A stretch of DNA of 64,000 nucleotides from Flavobacterium sp. (GCF_017985075.1 NZ_JAGNYF010000002.1:1-64000); one strand, 5' to 3'; numbered from the stretch's first letter, positions 51,827 through 61,367 are shown. Numbers and translations: made by a program. Notes: generated by a model not told the origin, from the sequence alone.

Positions 51827-53266
51827 ATGGAAAATAAAACTGAATTTAAAAAAGAATTGGGATTGTTAAATGCAACAAGTTTAGTTGCAGGTTCAATGAT
51901 AGGTTCTGGAATATTTATTGTAACCTCAATAATGGCAAGAGATATTGGTGGTGCAGGTTGGATTTTATTAGCTTGGATATTAACTGGATTTTTAACGCTT
52001 GCCGCAGCATTAAGTTATGGCGAATTAGCAGGTATGATGCCAAAAGCCGGAGGACAGTATGTTTATATTCAGCGTGCGTATGGCAAAATGATGTCTTTTT
52101 TATATGGTTGGACTGTTTTTACAGTGGTTCAAACTGGAGTAATTGCAGCAGTCGCAGTTGCTTTTGCTAAATATACCGCTATTTTCTTCCCTATTCTAAG
52201 TGATACATTGCTTGAAATTGGTACTTATAAAATTCAATATCAACAATTGTTAGCTATTTTGAGTATTGTTGTGCTAACAATAATTAATAATCAAGGTGTA
52301 AAAAGCGGTAAAAATCTACAATTTGTTTTTACGGCGGCTAAATTGTTTGCTTTATTTGCTTTAATTGTATTTGGTTTATATGTTGGTTTACAATCTGATA
52401 CATTAGCCAATAATTTTACTGATATGTGGTCGGCTACAAAAACAACTGTTGTTGATGGCGAAATTACTACAGAAGTTTTGACTGGCTTTGCAATTATTGG
52501 AATGTTGGGTTTCACTATGATTAATTCGTTGTTTTCTTCTGACGCTTGGAACAATATTACGTTTATTGCTGGAGAAATTAAAGAGCCACAGAAAAACATC
52601 CCAAAGAGTTTGTTTTTAGGGACATTAATTGTCACAATTGTTTATTTACTTGCCAATTTAGCTTATTTTTCATTATTACCATTAAATGGAAATCCATTAG
52701 CCGATGACTTTTTAGGACAAGGTATTAAATATGCGAATGAAGATAGGTTAGGAGCGAGTGCGGCTTCTGTTATATTCGGAAATGCTGGCGTTTTTATAAT
52801 GGCAGGTTTAATTATGATTTCTACTTTTGGTTGTAATTCGGGTTTAATATTAGCTGGCGGACGCTTATTTTATGCGATGAGTAAAGACGGTTTGTTTTTT
52901 AAAAGCGCTGGAGAATTAAATAAAAATCAAGTGCCAGAAAAAGCACTTTGGATGCAATGTATTTGGGCATCGCTATTATGTTTGTCAGGAAAATATGGCG
53001 ATTTATTGACGTATGCTACTTTTGCCAACTTATTATTTTATGTTTTAACTATTTATGGAATTTTTATTCTTCGCAAAAAAGAACCAGATACACCAAGACC
53101 TTATAAAGCTTTTGGATATCCGTTCGTGCCTATTTTATATATAATACTGATTTCAATTATTAGTATTATATTATTAATTTACGATACTAAAAACACAGGA
53201 CTAGGTTTGTTTATAGTGCTATTAGGGATACCAATTTATTATCTCACACAAAAGAAACAAGAATAA
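51827..53266 (+). CDS. APC-family amino acid permease
   Basis: Inner-membrane transporter of 479 residues in the amino acid-polyamine-organocation superfamily. About twelve membrane segments are predicted. The substrate-binding motif of the first helix is AGSMIGSGIF (21-30), and KEPQKNIPKSLFLG marks the cytoplasmic loop after helix six. The EIKEPQKN and RKKEPDTPRPYKAFGYP blocks are typical of LAT/APC-type permeases. The substrate, probably an amino acid, is not predictable. It has terminators on both sides and so forms a single-gene unit. Confidence 0.92.
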   Translation: MENKTEFKKELGLLNATSLVAGSMIGSGIFIVTSIMARDIGGAGWILLAWILTGFLTLAAALSYGELAGMMPKAGGQYVYIQRAYGKMMSFLYGWTVFTVVQTGVIAAVAVAFAKYTAIFFPILSDTLLEIGTYKIQYQQLLAILSIVVLTIINNQGVKSGKNLQFVFTAAKLFALFALIVFGLYVGLQSDTLANNFTDMWSATKTTVVDGEITTEVLTGFAIIGMLGFTMINSLFSSDAWNNITFIAGEIKEPQKNIPKSLFLGTLIVTIVYLLANLAYFSLLPLNGNPLADDFLGQGIKYANEDRLGASAASVIFGNAGVFIMAGLIMISTFGCNSGLILAGGRLFYAMSKDGLFFKSAGELNKNQVPEKALWMQCIWASLLCLSGKYGDLLTYATFANLLFYVLTIYGIFILRKKEPDTPRPYKAFGYPFVPILYIILISIISIILLIYDTKNTGLGLFIVLLGIPIYYLTQKKQE

Positions 53267-53308
53267 TTAAAAAGACCCAACTTATCAAAATAGGTTGGGT
53301 CTTTTTAA
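53267..53308. terminator. bidirectional terminator after permease gene
   Basis: TTAAAAAGACCCAAC (53267-53281) and GTTGGGTCTTTTTAA (53294-53308) form a 15-bp stem with a 12-nt loop, between convergent genes. Confidence 0.9.
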
Positions 53309-53315
53309 ATTAAAA

Positions 53316-53720
53316 TTAATTTCTAGCTAATGCATTTGAAATAGGTAATTTTAATTTTGGTTCCATATAAATTTCAGTAATTCCGTTTTTCCACTCTACT
53401 TTTTCGTAATAAAAATCAATTGAAGTTAAAGTGTCTTTTACGGTAATTATACAATTTCCAGTAACGTTTACTTCGCTTCCTTCAATAGTATAGTTGAAAT
53501 TGCTTTTTAATTTATCTTCAATAAATAAATTAAGAATTTTTTCAGCAATTTCTTTCCTAATGTTCATTTTAGCATTAAAAGTACTCACAATAATTGTACC
53601 TTCATTAGATGTTGAAATTACTTCAATACTGTTTTGACCGTAGCTATACGTTTCAACTAAATTTCCTTGTGCAAACATTACTTTACAAAGTAATAAGATG
53701 CTAATTGTAAAACATTTCAT
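53316..53720 (-). CDS. small exported protein of unknown function
   Basis: Protein of 134 residues with a signal peptide (about 1-17, ending VMFAQ). The mature part is predicted beta-rich with alternating hydrophobic residues (NSIEVISTSNEGTIIVSTF, SEVNVTGNCIITVKD, TEIYMEPKLKLPI). No family is recognised. It is probably periplasmic or on the surface. It is convergent with the permease across a strong terminator and separate from the GAPDH gene (235-bp gap). Confidence 0.65.
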   Translation of the reverse strand: MKCFTISILLLCKVMFAQGNLVETYSYGQNSIEVISTSNEGTIIVSTFNAKMNIRKEIAEKILNLFIEDKLKSNFNYTIEGSEVNVTGNCIITVKDTLTSIDFYYEKVEWKNGITEIYMEPKLKLPISNALARN

Positions 53721-53907
53721 AATACATTAGATTTAGTGGTTACTTTATTATAATATAAAATTACGCCTAAAAGATGTATGAAATTTAGTTTTAGTTAAAA
53801 AAATCACAACAATTTAATGTATATATGTTAATTTTAACTAAATTGTTTTTAAATTGTTAAATATATGTGTTTTTTGTTGTGAATATACTTTTTTTGATAT
53901 TAAAAAA

Positions 53908-53934
53908 AATGCCTTTTCTACTAGAAAAGGCATT
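53908..53934 (-). terminator. Rho-independent terminator after gap
   Basis: AATGCCTTTTCTA and TAGAAAAGGCATT form a near-perfect hairpin; on the minus strand it is followed by a run of eight T, 21 bp after the GAPDH stop codon. Confidence 0.85.
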
Positions 53935-53954
53935 AAATAATAAATAATTAAGCA

Positions 53955-55403
53955 TTAATAATACATATAGCGTCTTACTTTGGCAATATATTTCGCCAAT
54001 CGTATTACTTGGTGACTATATCCATATTCGTTATCGTACCATATATATAGTACAATATTTTTTCCATCTCCAGAAACTATTGTCGCATTACTGTCATAAA
54101 TAGAAGGTTGAGCCGTTCCAACAATATCTGAAGAAACCAATTCGTTGCTTACCGAATATTTAATTTGCTCTACTAAGTTACCTTCTAAAGCATAGGTTTT
54201 CATAATATTGTTTAATTCTTCTACGGAAGTAGCTCTTCCAACCTCTAAATTTAAAACTACTAAAGAACCATTTGGTACCGGAACACGAATTGCATTCGAT
54301 GTTAGTTTTCCTGCTAAACTTGGTAATGCTTTAGCTACGGCACTTCCTGCGCCGGTTTCTGTAATTACCATATTTAAACCCGCAGCTCTTCCACGACGGT
54401 ATTTTTTGTGCATATTATCAACCAAATTTTGGTCGTTTGTATACGCGTGAATGGTTTCTAAATGTCCTTTTACAACACCCAACGTTTCTTCAACAACGGC
54501 TAAAATTGGTGTAATAGCGTTTGTTGTACAAGAAGCGGCAGAATAAATGGCTACTTCATCTGGATTGTAATCTTCGTGATTTACACCATAAACAATATTT
54601 GGCACACCTTTTCCTGGAGCGGTTAATAACACTTTATCTGCGCCTTTAGAAGTCAAGTGTCTGGCTAACGCTTCTTCTGTTGTAAAAGCGCCAGTATTAT
54701 CAATTACTAAAGCATCATTAATTCCGTATGTGGTATAATCAATTTCTTCTGGAGAATTAGCTGTAATAATATGTACAGTTGTTCCGTTAATAATTAAGGC
54801 ATTATTTTCTGGATCTGCAGAAACCGAACCTTCAAAATCTCCGTGAACCGAATCATATCGTAATAATGATGCTCTTTTTTCTAATAAAACAGCATCATTT
54901 TTATCGCGAGTTACAATCGCACGTAAACGTAATTGTTGCCCTTTTCCAATTTTGCTCATCATTTCACGAGCTAATAAACGACCAATACGACCAAAACCAT
55001 ATAAAACAACATCTTTAGGTACAATTTCAGAAGTATCTTTTGCGTATTTTAATTTATCAATTACAAATGCTTTAGCGTCATTATATTTGTCATCTTCCAA
55101 ATGATATTCATAGGTTAATTTTCCAATATCTATTCGAGATGGTGGTAAATCTAAATTTTCAATGGCTCTTGCAATTTCTACAGTATCAAAAATATTGATT
55201 GGTTTTTCAACAAAAGCAACTGCATATTCGTGTAAGTTGATAATGTCAGAAACATTTCTGTCAATTAATTGATTTCTAAATAATACCAATTCAATAGATT
55301 TGTCAAACCATAAATCGCTTATAATTTTTACAAATTCTACACATGCTTTTCTTCTGTCTGCCTGAAAAGCTATTTCTTTTTCGTAAATGGTGTTGTTGTT
55401 CAT
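53955..55403 (-). CDS. gap: glyceraldehyde-3-phosphate dehydrogenase with N-terminal extension
   Basis: Glycolytic/gluconeogenic NAD(P)-dependent dehydrogenase in the cytoplasm. From the ATG at 55403 the protein has 482 residues, about 150 longer than classical GAPDH. The extra part is a charged alpha-helical N-terminal region (1-130); the GAPDH fold then begins with VVLYGFGRIGR (NAD site 136-142), has the catalytic Cys292 in SAASCTTNAITP, and ends with WYDNEYGYSHQ. Such long forms occur in other Bacteroidota. The frame could extend to 55451, but the ATG at 55403 fits the family. Downstream terminator present. Confidence 0.93.
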   Translation of the reverse strand: MNNNTIYEKEIAFQADRRKACVEFVKIISDLWFDKSIELVLFRNQLIDRNVSDIINLHEYAVAFVEKPINIFDTVEIARAIENLDLPPSRIDIGKLTYEYHLEDDKYNDAKAFVIDKLKYAKDTSEIVPKDVVLYGFGRIGRLLAREMMSKIGKGQQLRLRAIVTRDKNDAVLLEKRASLLRYDSVHGDFEGSVSADPENNALIINGTTVHIITANSPEEIDYTTYGINDALVIDNTGAFTTEEALARHLTSKGADKVLLTAPGKGVPNIVYGVNHEDYNPDEVAIYSAASCTTNAITPILAVVEETLGVVKGHLETIHAYTNDQNLVDNMHKKYRRGRAAGLNMVITETGAGSAVAKALPSLAGKLTSNAIRVPVPNGSLVVLNLEVGRATSVEELNNIMKTYALEGNLVEQIKYSVSNELVSSDIVGTAQPSIYDSNATIVSGDGKNIVLYIWYDNEYGYSHQVIRLAKYIAKVRRYMYY

Positions 55404-55515
55404 GAAAATATAGATTGTGTTACTAATTTCATGCAAAAGTATAGATTTCAATCGTTTTCGTAAAGTTTTTTACGATTTTTTTTTCGTATTATTTTTTAGA
55501 AAAAAAGCAAAAAAA

Positions 55516-55544
55516 ATTCGCAAAATAAATATTACTTTGCGAAT
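55516..55544 (-). terminator. Rho-independent terminator after Do-type protease gene
   Basis: ATTCGCAAA and TTTGCGAAT pair around an 11-nt loop; on the minus strand a run of T follows, 28 bp after the protease stop codon. Confidence 0.75.
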
Positions 55545-55571
55545 CTAATTTATAAACATTCAAATTTTTAT

Positions 55572-56966
55572 TTATAGAAAGAAACGATAGATCTGTCCGT
55601 TTTTTGCTAAAATTTGATAATGTGTTTTTTCGGTTACTTCTTTTTTTGCTAAATAAGCAGAAACACTTTCCATATCAACGGCTCGCATATTATCCACTTG
55701 CGTTACAATAGAACCTTTTAAATATTCAGCATATTCCTTGTAATCTTCATTGGTTACTTGTTTAATTTTTATACCACTTTTTAAGTTAAATCGTTTTTTG
55801 TCGTTCGCATCTAACTCTTCAAATTCAATACCATTAAATTCGTATGCAATTAGTTCTTTTTTTGTTAACGGTACATTTAAAGCTAAGTTTTTACCATCTC
55901 TTAATAAGGTAACTTTAACAATGTCATTTGGTCTTTTTGTATTAATAACTGTTGCCATCTCTGCGGATGAAGCAATTTTAGTATCATCTAATTTTAAAAT
56001 TACATCGCCTTTTTCAATTCCTACTTTTTCAGCACCAGAATTTTTATTGACTTTGTTTACGTAAAATCCTTCAGTTTGTTTGATTCCATATTTTTTGGCA
56101 GCTTCTGCATTTAATTCGCCACCTTCAACACCTAAAATACCGCGTTGTACATTACCAAATTTCATTAAATCTTCAATAATCTTTTTTGTAATATTAGATG
56201 GAACGGCAAATGAATATCCTGCATAACTTCCTGTTGGCGAAGAAATCATCGTGTTAATTCCAATCAATTCTCCATTCGTATTCACTAAAGCACCTCCACT
56301 ATTTCCAGGGTTTACCGCAGCATCAGTTTGTATAAACGATTGAATACTTGCTTTATCTAAATTCCTGGCTTTTGCCGAAATAATCCCCGCAGTGACAGTA
56401 GAATTCAATTGATACGGATTACCAACCGCTAAAACCCATTCGCCCACTTTAATATTATCAGAATTACCAAATACAATAAATGGCAACTTTTCATCAGCGT
56501 CAATTTTTAGCAAGGCAATGTCCATTTTGCTATCCGTACCAATTAATTTTGCTTTGTACGCTTTGTTGTTATTTAAAGTCACTTCCAGTTCGTTAGCATC
56601 TTGTATTACGTGATTGTTGGTTACAATATACCCGTCTTCAGATACAATTACTCCAGATCCAGTACCTATTTGTTCGTGTTGTTGCGTACCCCCGCCATAA
56701 AAAAACGATGCCCAAGGATCGGTGTAAGTCCTTACAGAAACATTTTTAACGTGTACCACACTATGAATGGCTTTTTCGGCACCGGTTGTAAAATCAATAC
56801 TTTCTGCACCAGTAAAACTCACTGCTTTGTTGTAGTTTGGCGAAGTAGTAATAATTGAATCACTTTCAGTTTTTCTGTTTTCAATGAATTTATAGGCACC
56901 CAAAGTAACGGCACCACTCATTAATGATACAATAAATAGACTTCCTAAATTTTTCATCTTGTTCAT
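55572..56966 (-). CDS. Do-family periplasmic serine protease (DegP/DegQ-like)
   Basis: Periplasmic protease/chaperone of 464 residues. A signal anchor (about 6-25) is followed by the trypsin-like domain with the triad His119 (NNHVIQ), Asp149 (SKMDIAL) and Ser223 (GNSGGAL), and one clear PDZ domain (about 285-375; RGILGVEGGELN...GVEKGDVILKLDD), with a weaker second PDZ-like part at the end. It degrades or refolds damaged envelope proteins, fitting the parvulin and T9SS genes. The start is ATG 56966 or, three codons later, ATG 56957. Monocistronic. Confidence 0.93.
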   Translation of the reverse strand: MNKMKNLGSLFIVSLMSGAVTLGAYKFIENRKTESDSIITTSPNYNKAVSFTGAESIDFTTGAEKAIHSVVHVKNVSVRTYTDPWASFFYGGGTQQHEQIGTGSGVIVSEDGYIVTNNHVIQDANELEVTLNNNKAYKAKLIGTDSKMDIALLKIDADEKLPFIVFGNSDNIKVGEWVLAVGNPYQLNSTVTAGIISAKARNLDKASIQSFIQTDAAVNPGNSGGALVNTNGELIGINTMISSPTGSYAGYSFAVPSNITKKIIEDLMKFGNVQRGILGVEGGELNAEAAKKYGIKQTEGFYVNKVNKNSGAEKVGIEKGDVILKLDDTKIASSAEMATVINTKRPNDIVKVTLLRDGKNLALNVPLTKKELIAYEFNGIEFEELDANDKKRFNLKSGIKIKQVTNEDYKEYAEYLKGSIVTQVDNMRAVDMESVSAYLAKKEVTEKTHYQILAKNGQIYRFFL

Positions 56967-57063
56967 TTTTTAATTTTTTTACTCTGTAAATATAAATACG
57001 TTTTTTAAAAATCCAAACTCGTTTAACTAACGATTAACAATGTTTAACAACTTTTTAGTATTT

Positions 57064-57170
57064 GGGCATTTCCTTTCAGGTCGGGCTTTCCGCTATATCT
57101 TTTTTATATGTTGCCTTCGGGAACCTCAGTCAACATATAAAAAAGGATGCCGCTGCACTCCCTAATGCAA
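57064..57170. repeat. dispersed palindromic repeat upstream of dapF
   Basis: This 107-bp segment holds GGTCGGGCTTTCCGC, then CTTTTTTATATGTTG (57099-57113) whose reverse complement CAACATATAAAAAAG (57131-57145) follows a CCTTCGG loop, then GGATGCCGCTGCACTCCC and CTAATGCAA. The layout, GGTCGGGCT...GATGCCGCT...CCCTAA, is a dispersed repeat known to me from many Bacteroidota genomes. It ends 20 bp before the dapF -7 element. Confidence 0.7.
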
Positions 57171-57189
57171 TATTGTGCAAAAAAATAAA

Positions 57190-57197
57190 TATATTTG
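57190..57197 (+). promoter_or_regulatory. putative -7 promoter element of dapF
   Basis: TATATTTG matches TAnnTTTG and ends only 4 bp before the ATG at 57202, so the transcript would start at or just after the ATG if this element is used; a leaderless mRNA is possible. Confidence 0.4.
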
Positions 57198-57201
57198 TGC
57201 T

Positions 57202-57981
57202 ATGCAAATACAATTTTACAAATACCAAGGAACAGGAAACGATTTTGTTATGATTGATAATCGTACCAATTCATTTCCCAAAAATAATACCAAATTAATT
57301 GAATTTTTATGCGACCGACGTTTTGGCATAGGTGGCGATGGTTTAATTTTATTAGAAAATCATAAAAAATACGATTTTACTATGGTGTATTATAATTCCG
57401 ATGGTAGCACCAGTACTATGTGTGGTAATGGAGGACGATGTTTAGTGGCGTTTGCAAAACAATTAGGTATCATCGAAAACGAAGCTCATTTTGAAGCATC
57501 GGACGGCTATCATTTTGCAAAATTTGAAAACAATTTAATTGCACTTCAAATGATTGATGTATCAGAAGTAAAGCATTTTAATACACACGATTTTGTATAT
57601 ACAGGTTCGCCTCATCACGTGCAATTAGTTTCAGATTTAAAAGATTTTGATGTAAAAAACACAGGTAAAAAGTTACGATATTCTGATTTGTATGATGCTT
57701 CGGGCTGTAATATAAACTTTGTGGAACAAGAAAATACTGACACTTTTTCAGTCCGTACTTATGAACGAGGTGTGGAAGATGAAACGTTATCTTGTGGAAC
57801 TGGTGCGACTGGCGTGGCAATTGCAATGCGCGCTACTCATAAAACAGATGCGAAACGTATCAACATTAACGTATTAGGTGGAAAGCTAATAATTAGTTTT
57901 GATGTAGAAAATGATGTGTATAAAAATGTATTTTTAACAGGTCCAGCAGAATTAGTTTTTGCTGGTAGCTTAGAAGTGTAG
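57202..57981 (+). CDS. dapF: diaminopimelate epimerase
   Basis: Cytoplasmic enzyme that converts LL- to meso-diaminopimelate for peptidoglycan and lysine. From the ATG at 57202 the protein has 259 residues and starts FYKYQGTGNDFVMIDNR, the usual DapF beginning. The two catalytic cysteines are Cys74 (TMCGNGGR) and Cys198 (LSCGTGATG). The frame could extend nine codons to 57175, but family alignment favours 57202. It is convergent with the LolD-like gene with 7 bp between the stops, and its promoter region is dominated by a dispersed repeat. Confidence 0.95.
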   Translation: MQIQFYKYQGTGNDFVMIDNRTNSFPKNNTKLIEFLCDRRFGIGGDGLILLENHKKYDFTMVYYNSDGSTSTMCGNGGRCLVAFAKQLGIIENEAHFEASDGYHFAKFENNLIALQMIDVSEVKHFNTHDFVYTGSPHHVQLVSDLKDFDVKNTGKKLRYSDLYDASGCNINFVEQENTDTFSVRTYERGVEDETLSCGTGATGVAIAMRATHKTDAKRININVLGGKLIISFDVENDVYKNVFLTGPAELVFAGSLEV

Positions 57982-57988
57982 CTTACTT

Positions 57989-58693
57989 CTAATAAGCAAC
58001 AATCTCTTTATTCTGAATGTCATTTTCAATAATTCCATCACGTAAGCGAATAATTCTGTGTGCGTGAGCGGCAATATCTTCCTCATGTGTAACTAAAATT
58101 ACCGTATTGCCATTAGCGTGAATTTCACCAAATAATTTCATAATTTCTACGGAAGTTTTACTGTCTAAATTTCCCGTGGGTTCATCCGCTAAAATGATTG
58201 AAGGTTTGTTAACCAAAGCTCTACCAACAGCCACACGCTGACGCTGACCTCCTGATAATTGATTTGGTTTATGATCCATTCGGTCTGCTAAACCTACTTG
58301 TGTTAAAACTTCAGTAGCACGTTTGTTTCTTTCCTCTTTTGAAAAACCAGCATACACCATAGGTAAGGCTACATTATCCAACGCAGTTGTACGTGGCATT
58401 AAGTTGAAGGTTTGAAAAACGAAACCAATTTCTTTATTTCTAATTTCAGCCAATTCATCATCGTGCATTTCGCTTACTTGCTTTCCATTTAAAATATAAC
58501 TTCCAGAAGTTGGCGTGTCTAAACAACCTAAAATATTCATTAAAGTTGATTTTCCAGAACCAGACGGCCCCATAAGTGCCACATATTCACCTTTGTTAAT
58601 AAGTAAATCGATTCCTTTTAACACGTTTACCGTTTCACTTCCTAATTGGAAATCACGTGTAATGCCTTTAATGTCTATTATTGGAGTTTTCAT
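57989..58693 (-). CDS. LolD/MacB-like ABC transporter ATP-binding protein
   Basis: Cytoplasmic ATPase of 234 residues of the LolD/MacB/FtsE group of ABC proteins. Walker A is GPSGSGKST (42-50), the signature LSGGQ (146-150) in [16 protein letters not shown], Walker B ILADEP (167-172) with TGNLDS and H-loop VTHEEDIA. MacB-type ATPases pair with a FtsX-like permease to move lipoproteins, toxins or peptides; no permease gene is adjacent here, so the partner is elsewhere or unknown. Convergent with dapF. Confidence 0.9.
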   Translation of the reverse strand: MKTPIIDIKGITRDFQLGSETVNVLKGIDLLINKGEYVALMGPSGSGKSTLMNILGCLDTPTSGSYILNGKQVSEMHDDELAEIRNKEIGFVFQTFNLMPRTTALDNVALPMVYAGFSKEERNKRATEVLTQVGLADRMDHKPNQLSGGQRQRVAVGRALVNKPSIILADEPTGNLDSKTSVEIMKLFGEIHANGNTVILVTHEEDIAAHAHRIIRLRDGIIENDIQNKEIVAY

Positions 58694-58855
58694 AGTTTTC
58701 AGGTGCAGTTTTTAGATTACAATAATTACTACAAGTAATAAGTAGCTAAATAGAAGATTTTGTTACAATTAAATTCAAAAATCAATTACAAAATCAATTA
58801 CAATTATCAAATTTTAGAAAATCCGTATATTCTGTGAAATCTGTGTTCCCATCAA

Positions 58856-59416
58856 TTATACTCTTATCACAAAATGTTCTTTTTCTTGTTCAGCTCTAAA
58901 AAATACCATTCCGAATTGGAAGGTATCAATCGTAACTTTTACTTTAGGATGTTTTTTGATTATTTCCCAAGTATTTTCATTTTCTGTTGATGTATGAATG
59001 TCATTAATAATCCAAACAGCATCATTCGTAATGGTAGATAATAACAATTCGAAATACGCTAACGTAGTTTTTTGAGATTCGTTTTGGTTGAAGTAAATAA
59101 AGTCGAAAGTCTTGTCATTGATTGAAAGTTTGTTTTTTTGAAACTCTTCAAATGAGATTATTTCTGAAGAAAATATATTAGTATCTAATTCAGTTGGATT
59201 TCCAATTTCTAAAATGGTTTTGGGTTTGAAATATCTAATAATTCTAAAAAGTAATCGAATCTTTTTTGAATTATTGTTTAAAAGCGAATATTCTGGAAAT
59301 TTTGTTTTATCATAAAAACATTTCGTAACCAAATCAAAAACAAAAGGCGAGTGCACACCGTGTTCATTTTTGGAGTTCCAAAGGAATTTTATATATGATT
59401 TAAAAATATGTAGCAT
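58856..59416 (-). CDS. class I SAM-dependent methyltransferase-like protein
   Basis: Predicted soluble protein of 186 residues. From the ATG at 59416 it starts MLHIFKSYIKFLWNSKNEHG; the following VHSPFVFDLVTKCFYD is typical of a Bacteroidota methyltransferase-like family. A Rossmann-type strand with ILEIGNP (residue about 85) stands where the SAM-binding motif I is expected, but the glycine-rich part is reduced, and IWIINDIH is a possible motif IV. Activity may be degenerate. An extension to 59449 adds eleven residues from a frame that crosses a repeat and is unlikely. Confidence 0.65.
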   Translation of the reverse strand: MLHIFKSYIKFLWNSKNEHGVHSPFVFDLVTKCFYDKTKFPEYSLLNNNSKKIRLLFRIIRYFKPKTILEIGNPTELDTNIFSSEIISFEEFQKNKLSINDKTFDFIYFNQNESQKTTLAYFELLLSTITNDAVWIINDIHTSTENENTWEIIKKHPKVKVTIDTFQFGMVFFRAEQEKEHFVIRV

Positions 59417-59426
59417 AAAAAAATAA

Positions 59427-59488
59427 CACAGATTATCACAAATTCCCACAGATTAAATTCCCACAGATTAAATTCGTGATAATCTGTG
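59427..59488. repeat. CACAGATT palindrome with two 15-bp tandem units
   Basis: CACAGATTATCAC (59427-59439) pairs with GTGATAATCTGTG (59476-59488); between are two exact copies of AATTCCCACAGATTA (59441-59470). Related CACAGATT/AATCTGTG sequences occur near 26230, 27470 and 58837. It lies upstream of the methyltransferase-like gene. Confidence 0.7.
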
Positions 59489-59504
59489 AAATCTGTGTTT
59501 AAAT

Positions 59505-61367
59505 TTATTCAATTTTAGAAGACAATTCAAACCAACGCGCTTCTTTTTCTTCTAAAGTTTGAATGATTTTTTGTAATTCATTTGCTTTCGTTTCAATTTT
59601 ATCATCAGCTACTTTTCCGTCAGCAAATTCTTGTTCAATTTTCTTTTTTTGATATTCTAAATCTTTAATTTCTTTTTCAATTTTATTAAATTCCTTTTGC
59701 TCGTTGAAGTTTAATCCTGCTTTGGCTGGTTGATTTTGTTTCCAACTTCCTTTGTCAGTGCTTACGCTATTTAAAACTTTTGGCTCTACGGAATCTTCAT
59801 AACTTCTAAAATCAGAGTAATTTCCAGGAAAATCTTCAATTTCACCTTGACCTCTAAATACAAATAAATGATCCACAATTTTATCCATAAAATACCTATC
59901 GTGACTTACCACTAACAAACAGCCAGGGAAATCTAATAAGAAACTTTCTAACACATTTAGCGTTACAATATCTAAATCGTTCGTTGGTTCATCTAAAATT
60001 AAGAAATTTGGATTCTGAATTAAAACGGTACATAAATACAAACGTTTTAGTTCGCCACCACTCAATTTTTCTACAAAATCATATTGTTTTTTTGCATCAA
60101 ACAAAAAACGTTCTAACAATTGCGAAGCCGAAATAATTTTCCCTTTCGTAAGCGGAATGTATTCTCCGTATTCTTTAATAATATCTATTACTTTTTGTCC
60201 GGGTTTTGGGTTGATTCCACTTTGTGTGTAATACCCAATTTTAATTGTATCGCCAATAATTACTTTCCCAGAATCGGGTTCCATAGTTTTGGTTAAAATG
60301 TTCAAGAAAGTCGATTTTCCTGTTCCGTTTTTACCAATAATTCCAATACGTTCACCACGTTGAAACGCGTAGGTAAAATCTTTTAAAATGGTTCTGTCAG
60401 GGAAATTTTTATTCAATTTTACCATTTCGATAATTTTGCTTCCCATTCGCTCCATATTAATTTCAAGCTCTACCACATTTTCTTTACGACGACTTTCCGC
60501 TTTTTCTTTAATCACATAAAAATCATCTTGACGCGATTTCGATTTGGTAGTTCTTGCTTTTGGTTGACGACGCATCCAAGCCAATTCCTTAATAAAAAGG
60601 TTTTGCGCTTTATCTATACTGGAGTTTTCAGAAATTTGACGTTCTTCTTTTTTCTCTAAATAATACGAGTAATTTCCTTTGTATTGATACAGTTTTCCGT
60701 TATCTAATTCAATAATTTCGTTACAAACTCGTTCTAAAAAGAAACGGTCGTGCGTTACCATAAATAACGTAATATTTTCTTTGGCAAAATAATCTTCAAG
60801 CCATTCAATCATCTCTAAATCCAAGTGATTGGTTGGTTCATCTAAGATTAATAAATCGGGTCTATTAATTAAGATTATCGCTAACGACAAACGCTTTTTT
60901 TGCCCTCCAGATAGTTTCTTTACTTTTAGTTTTAAATCGTCAAGTTTTAGTTTTGACAAAATTTGTTTGTATTGTGTTTCAAAATCCCAAGCATTATAAC
61001 GATCCATATCGTCAAACGCTTTCTGATACTTTTCTTCGTCTTCCGGATTTTCTAAGGCGCTTTCGTAGTTTCTAATTACCTGTAAAACCTCATTATCCGA
61101 TGCAAAAATGCTTTCTTCAATCGTTAATTCGTCTTGTAAATTAAAATTCTGACTCAAAAATGCCATTTTAATTCCTTTTCTTATCACTACTTGTCCTGTA
61201 TCAGGTTCATCAAAACCATTAATAATGTTCATAATAGTGGTTTTACCCGAACCATTTTTGGCGATAAAAGCTATTTTTTGGTCTTTATTAATTCCGAAAG
61301 AAATGTCTTTAAAAAGGACACGTTCTCCGTAAGATTTTGATATGTTTTCTACTGAAAGGTAATTCAT
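59505..61367 (-). CDS. ABC-F family ATPase (Uup/EttA-like)
   Basis: Soluble ATPase of 620 residues with two ABC cassettes and no membrane domain, the ABC-F layout; such proteins act on ribosomes in translation or antibiotic protection. First cassette: AKNGSGKTT near residue 35 and LSGGQKKRLSLA; second: GKNGTGKST near residue 345 and LSGGELKRLYL, each with a LLDEPTN-type Walker B. The C-terminal 80 residues form a charged coiled coil (EKEIKDLEYQKKKIEQEFA), as in Uup. The ATG at 61367 (MNYLSVENISKSYGER) is preferred to a TTG at 61382. Subtype cannot be fixed from sequence alone. Confidence 0.92.
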   Translation of the reverse strand: MNYLSVENISKSYGERVLFKDISFGINKDQKIAFIAKNGSGKTTIMNIINGFDEPDTGQVVIRKGIKMAFLSQNFNLQDELTIEESIFASDNEVLQVIRNYESALENPEDEEKYQKAFDDMDRYNAWDFETQYKQILSKLKLDDLKLKVKKLSGGQKKRLSLAIILINRPDLLILDEPTNHLDLEMIEWLEDYFAKENITLFMVTHDRFFLERVCNEIIELDNGKLYQYKGNYSYYLEKKEERQISENSSIDKAQNLFIKELAWMRRQPKARTTKSKSRQDDFYVIKEKAESRRKENVVELEINMERMGSKIIEMVKLNKNFPDRTILKDFTYAFQRGERIGIIGKNGTGKSTFLNILTKTMEPDSGKVIIGDTIKIGYYTQSGINPKPGQKVIDIIKEYGEYIPLTKGKIISASQLLERFLFDAKKQYDFVEKLSGGELKRLYLCTVLIQNPNFLILDEPTNDLDIVTLNVLESFLLDFPGCLLVVSHDRYFMDKIVDHLFVFRGQGEIEDFPGNYSDFRSYEDSVEPKVLNSVSTDKGSWKQNQPAKAGLNFNEQKEFNKIEKEIKDLEYQKKKIEQEFADGKVADDKIETKANELQKIIQTLEEKEARWFELSSKIE

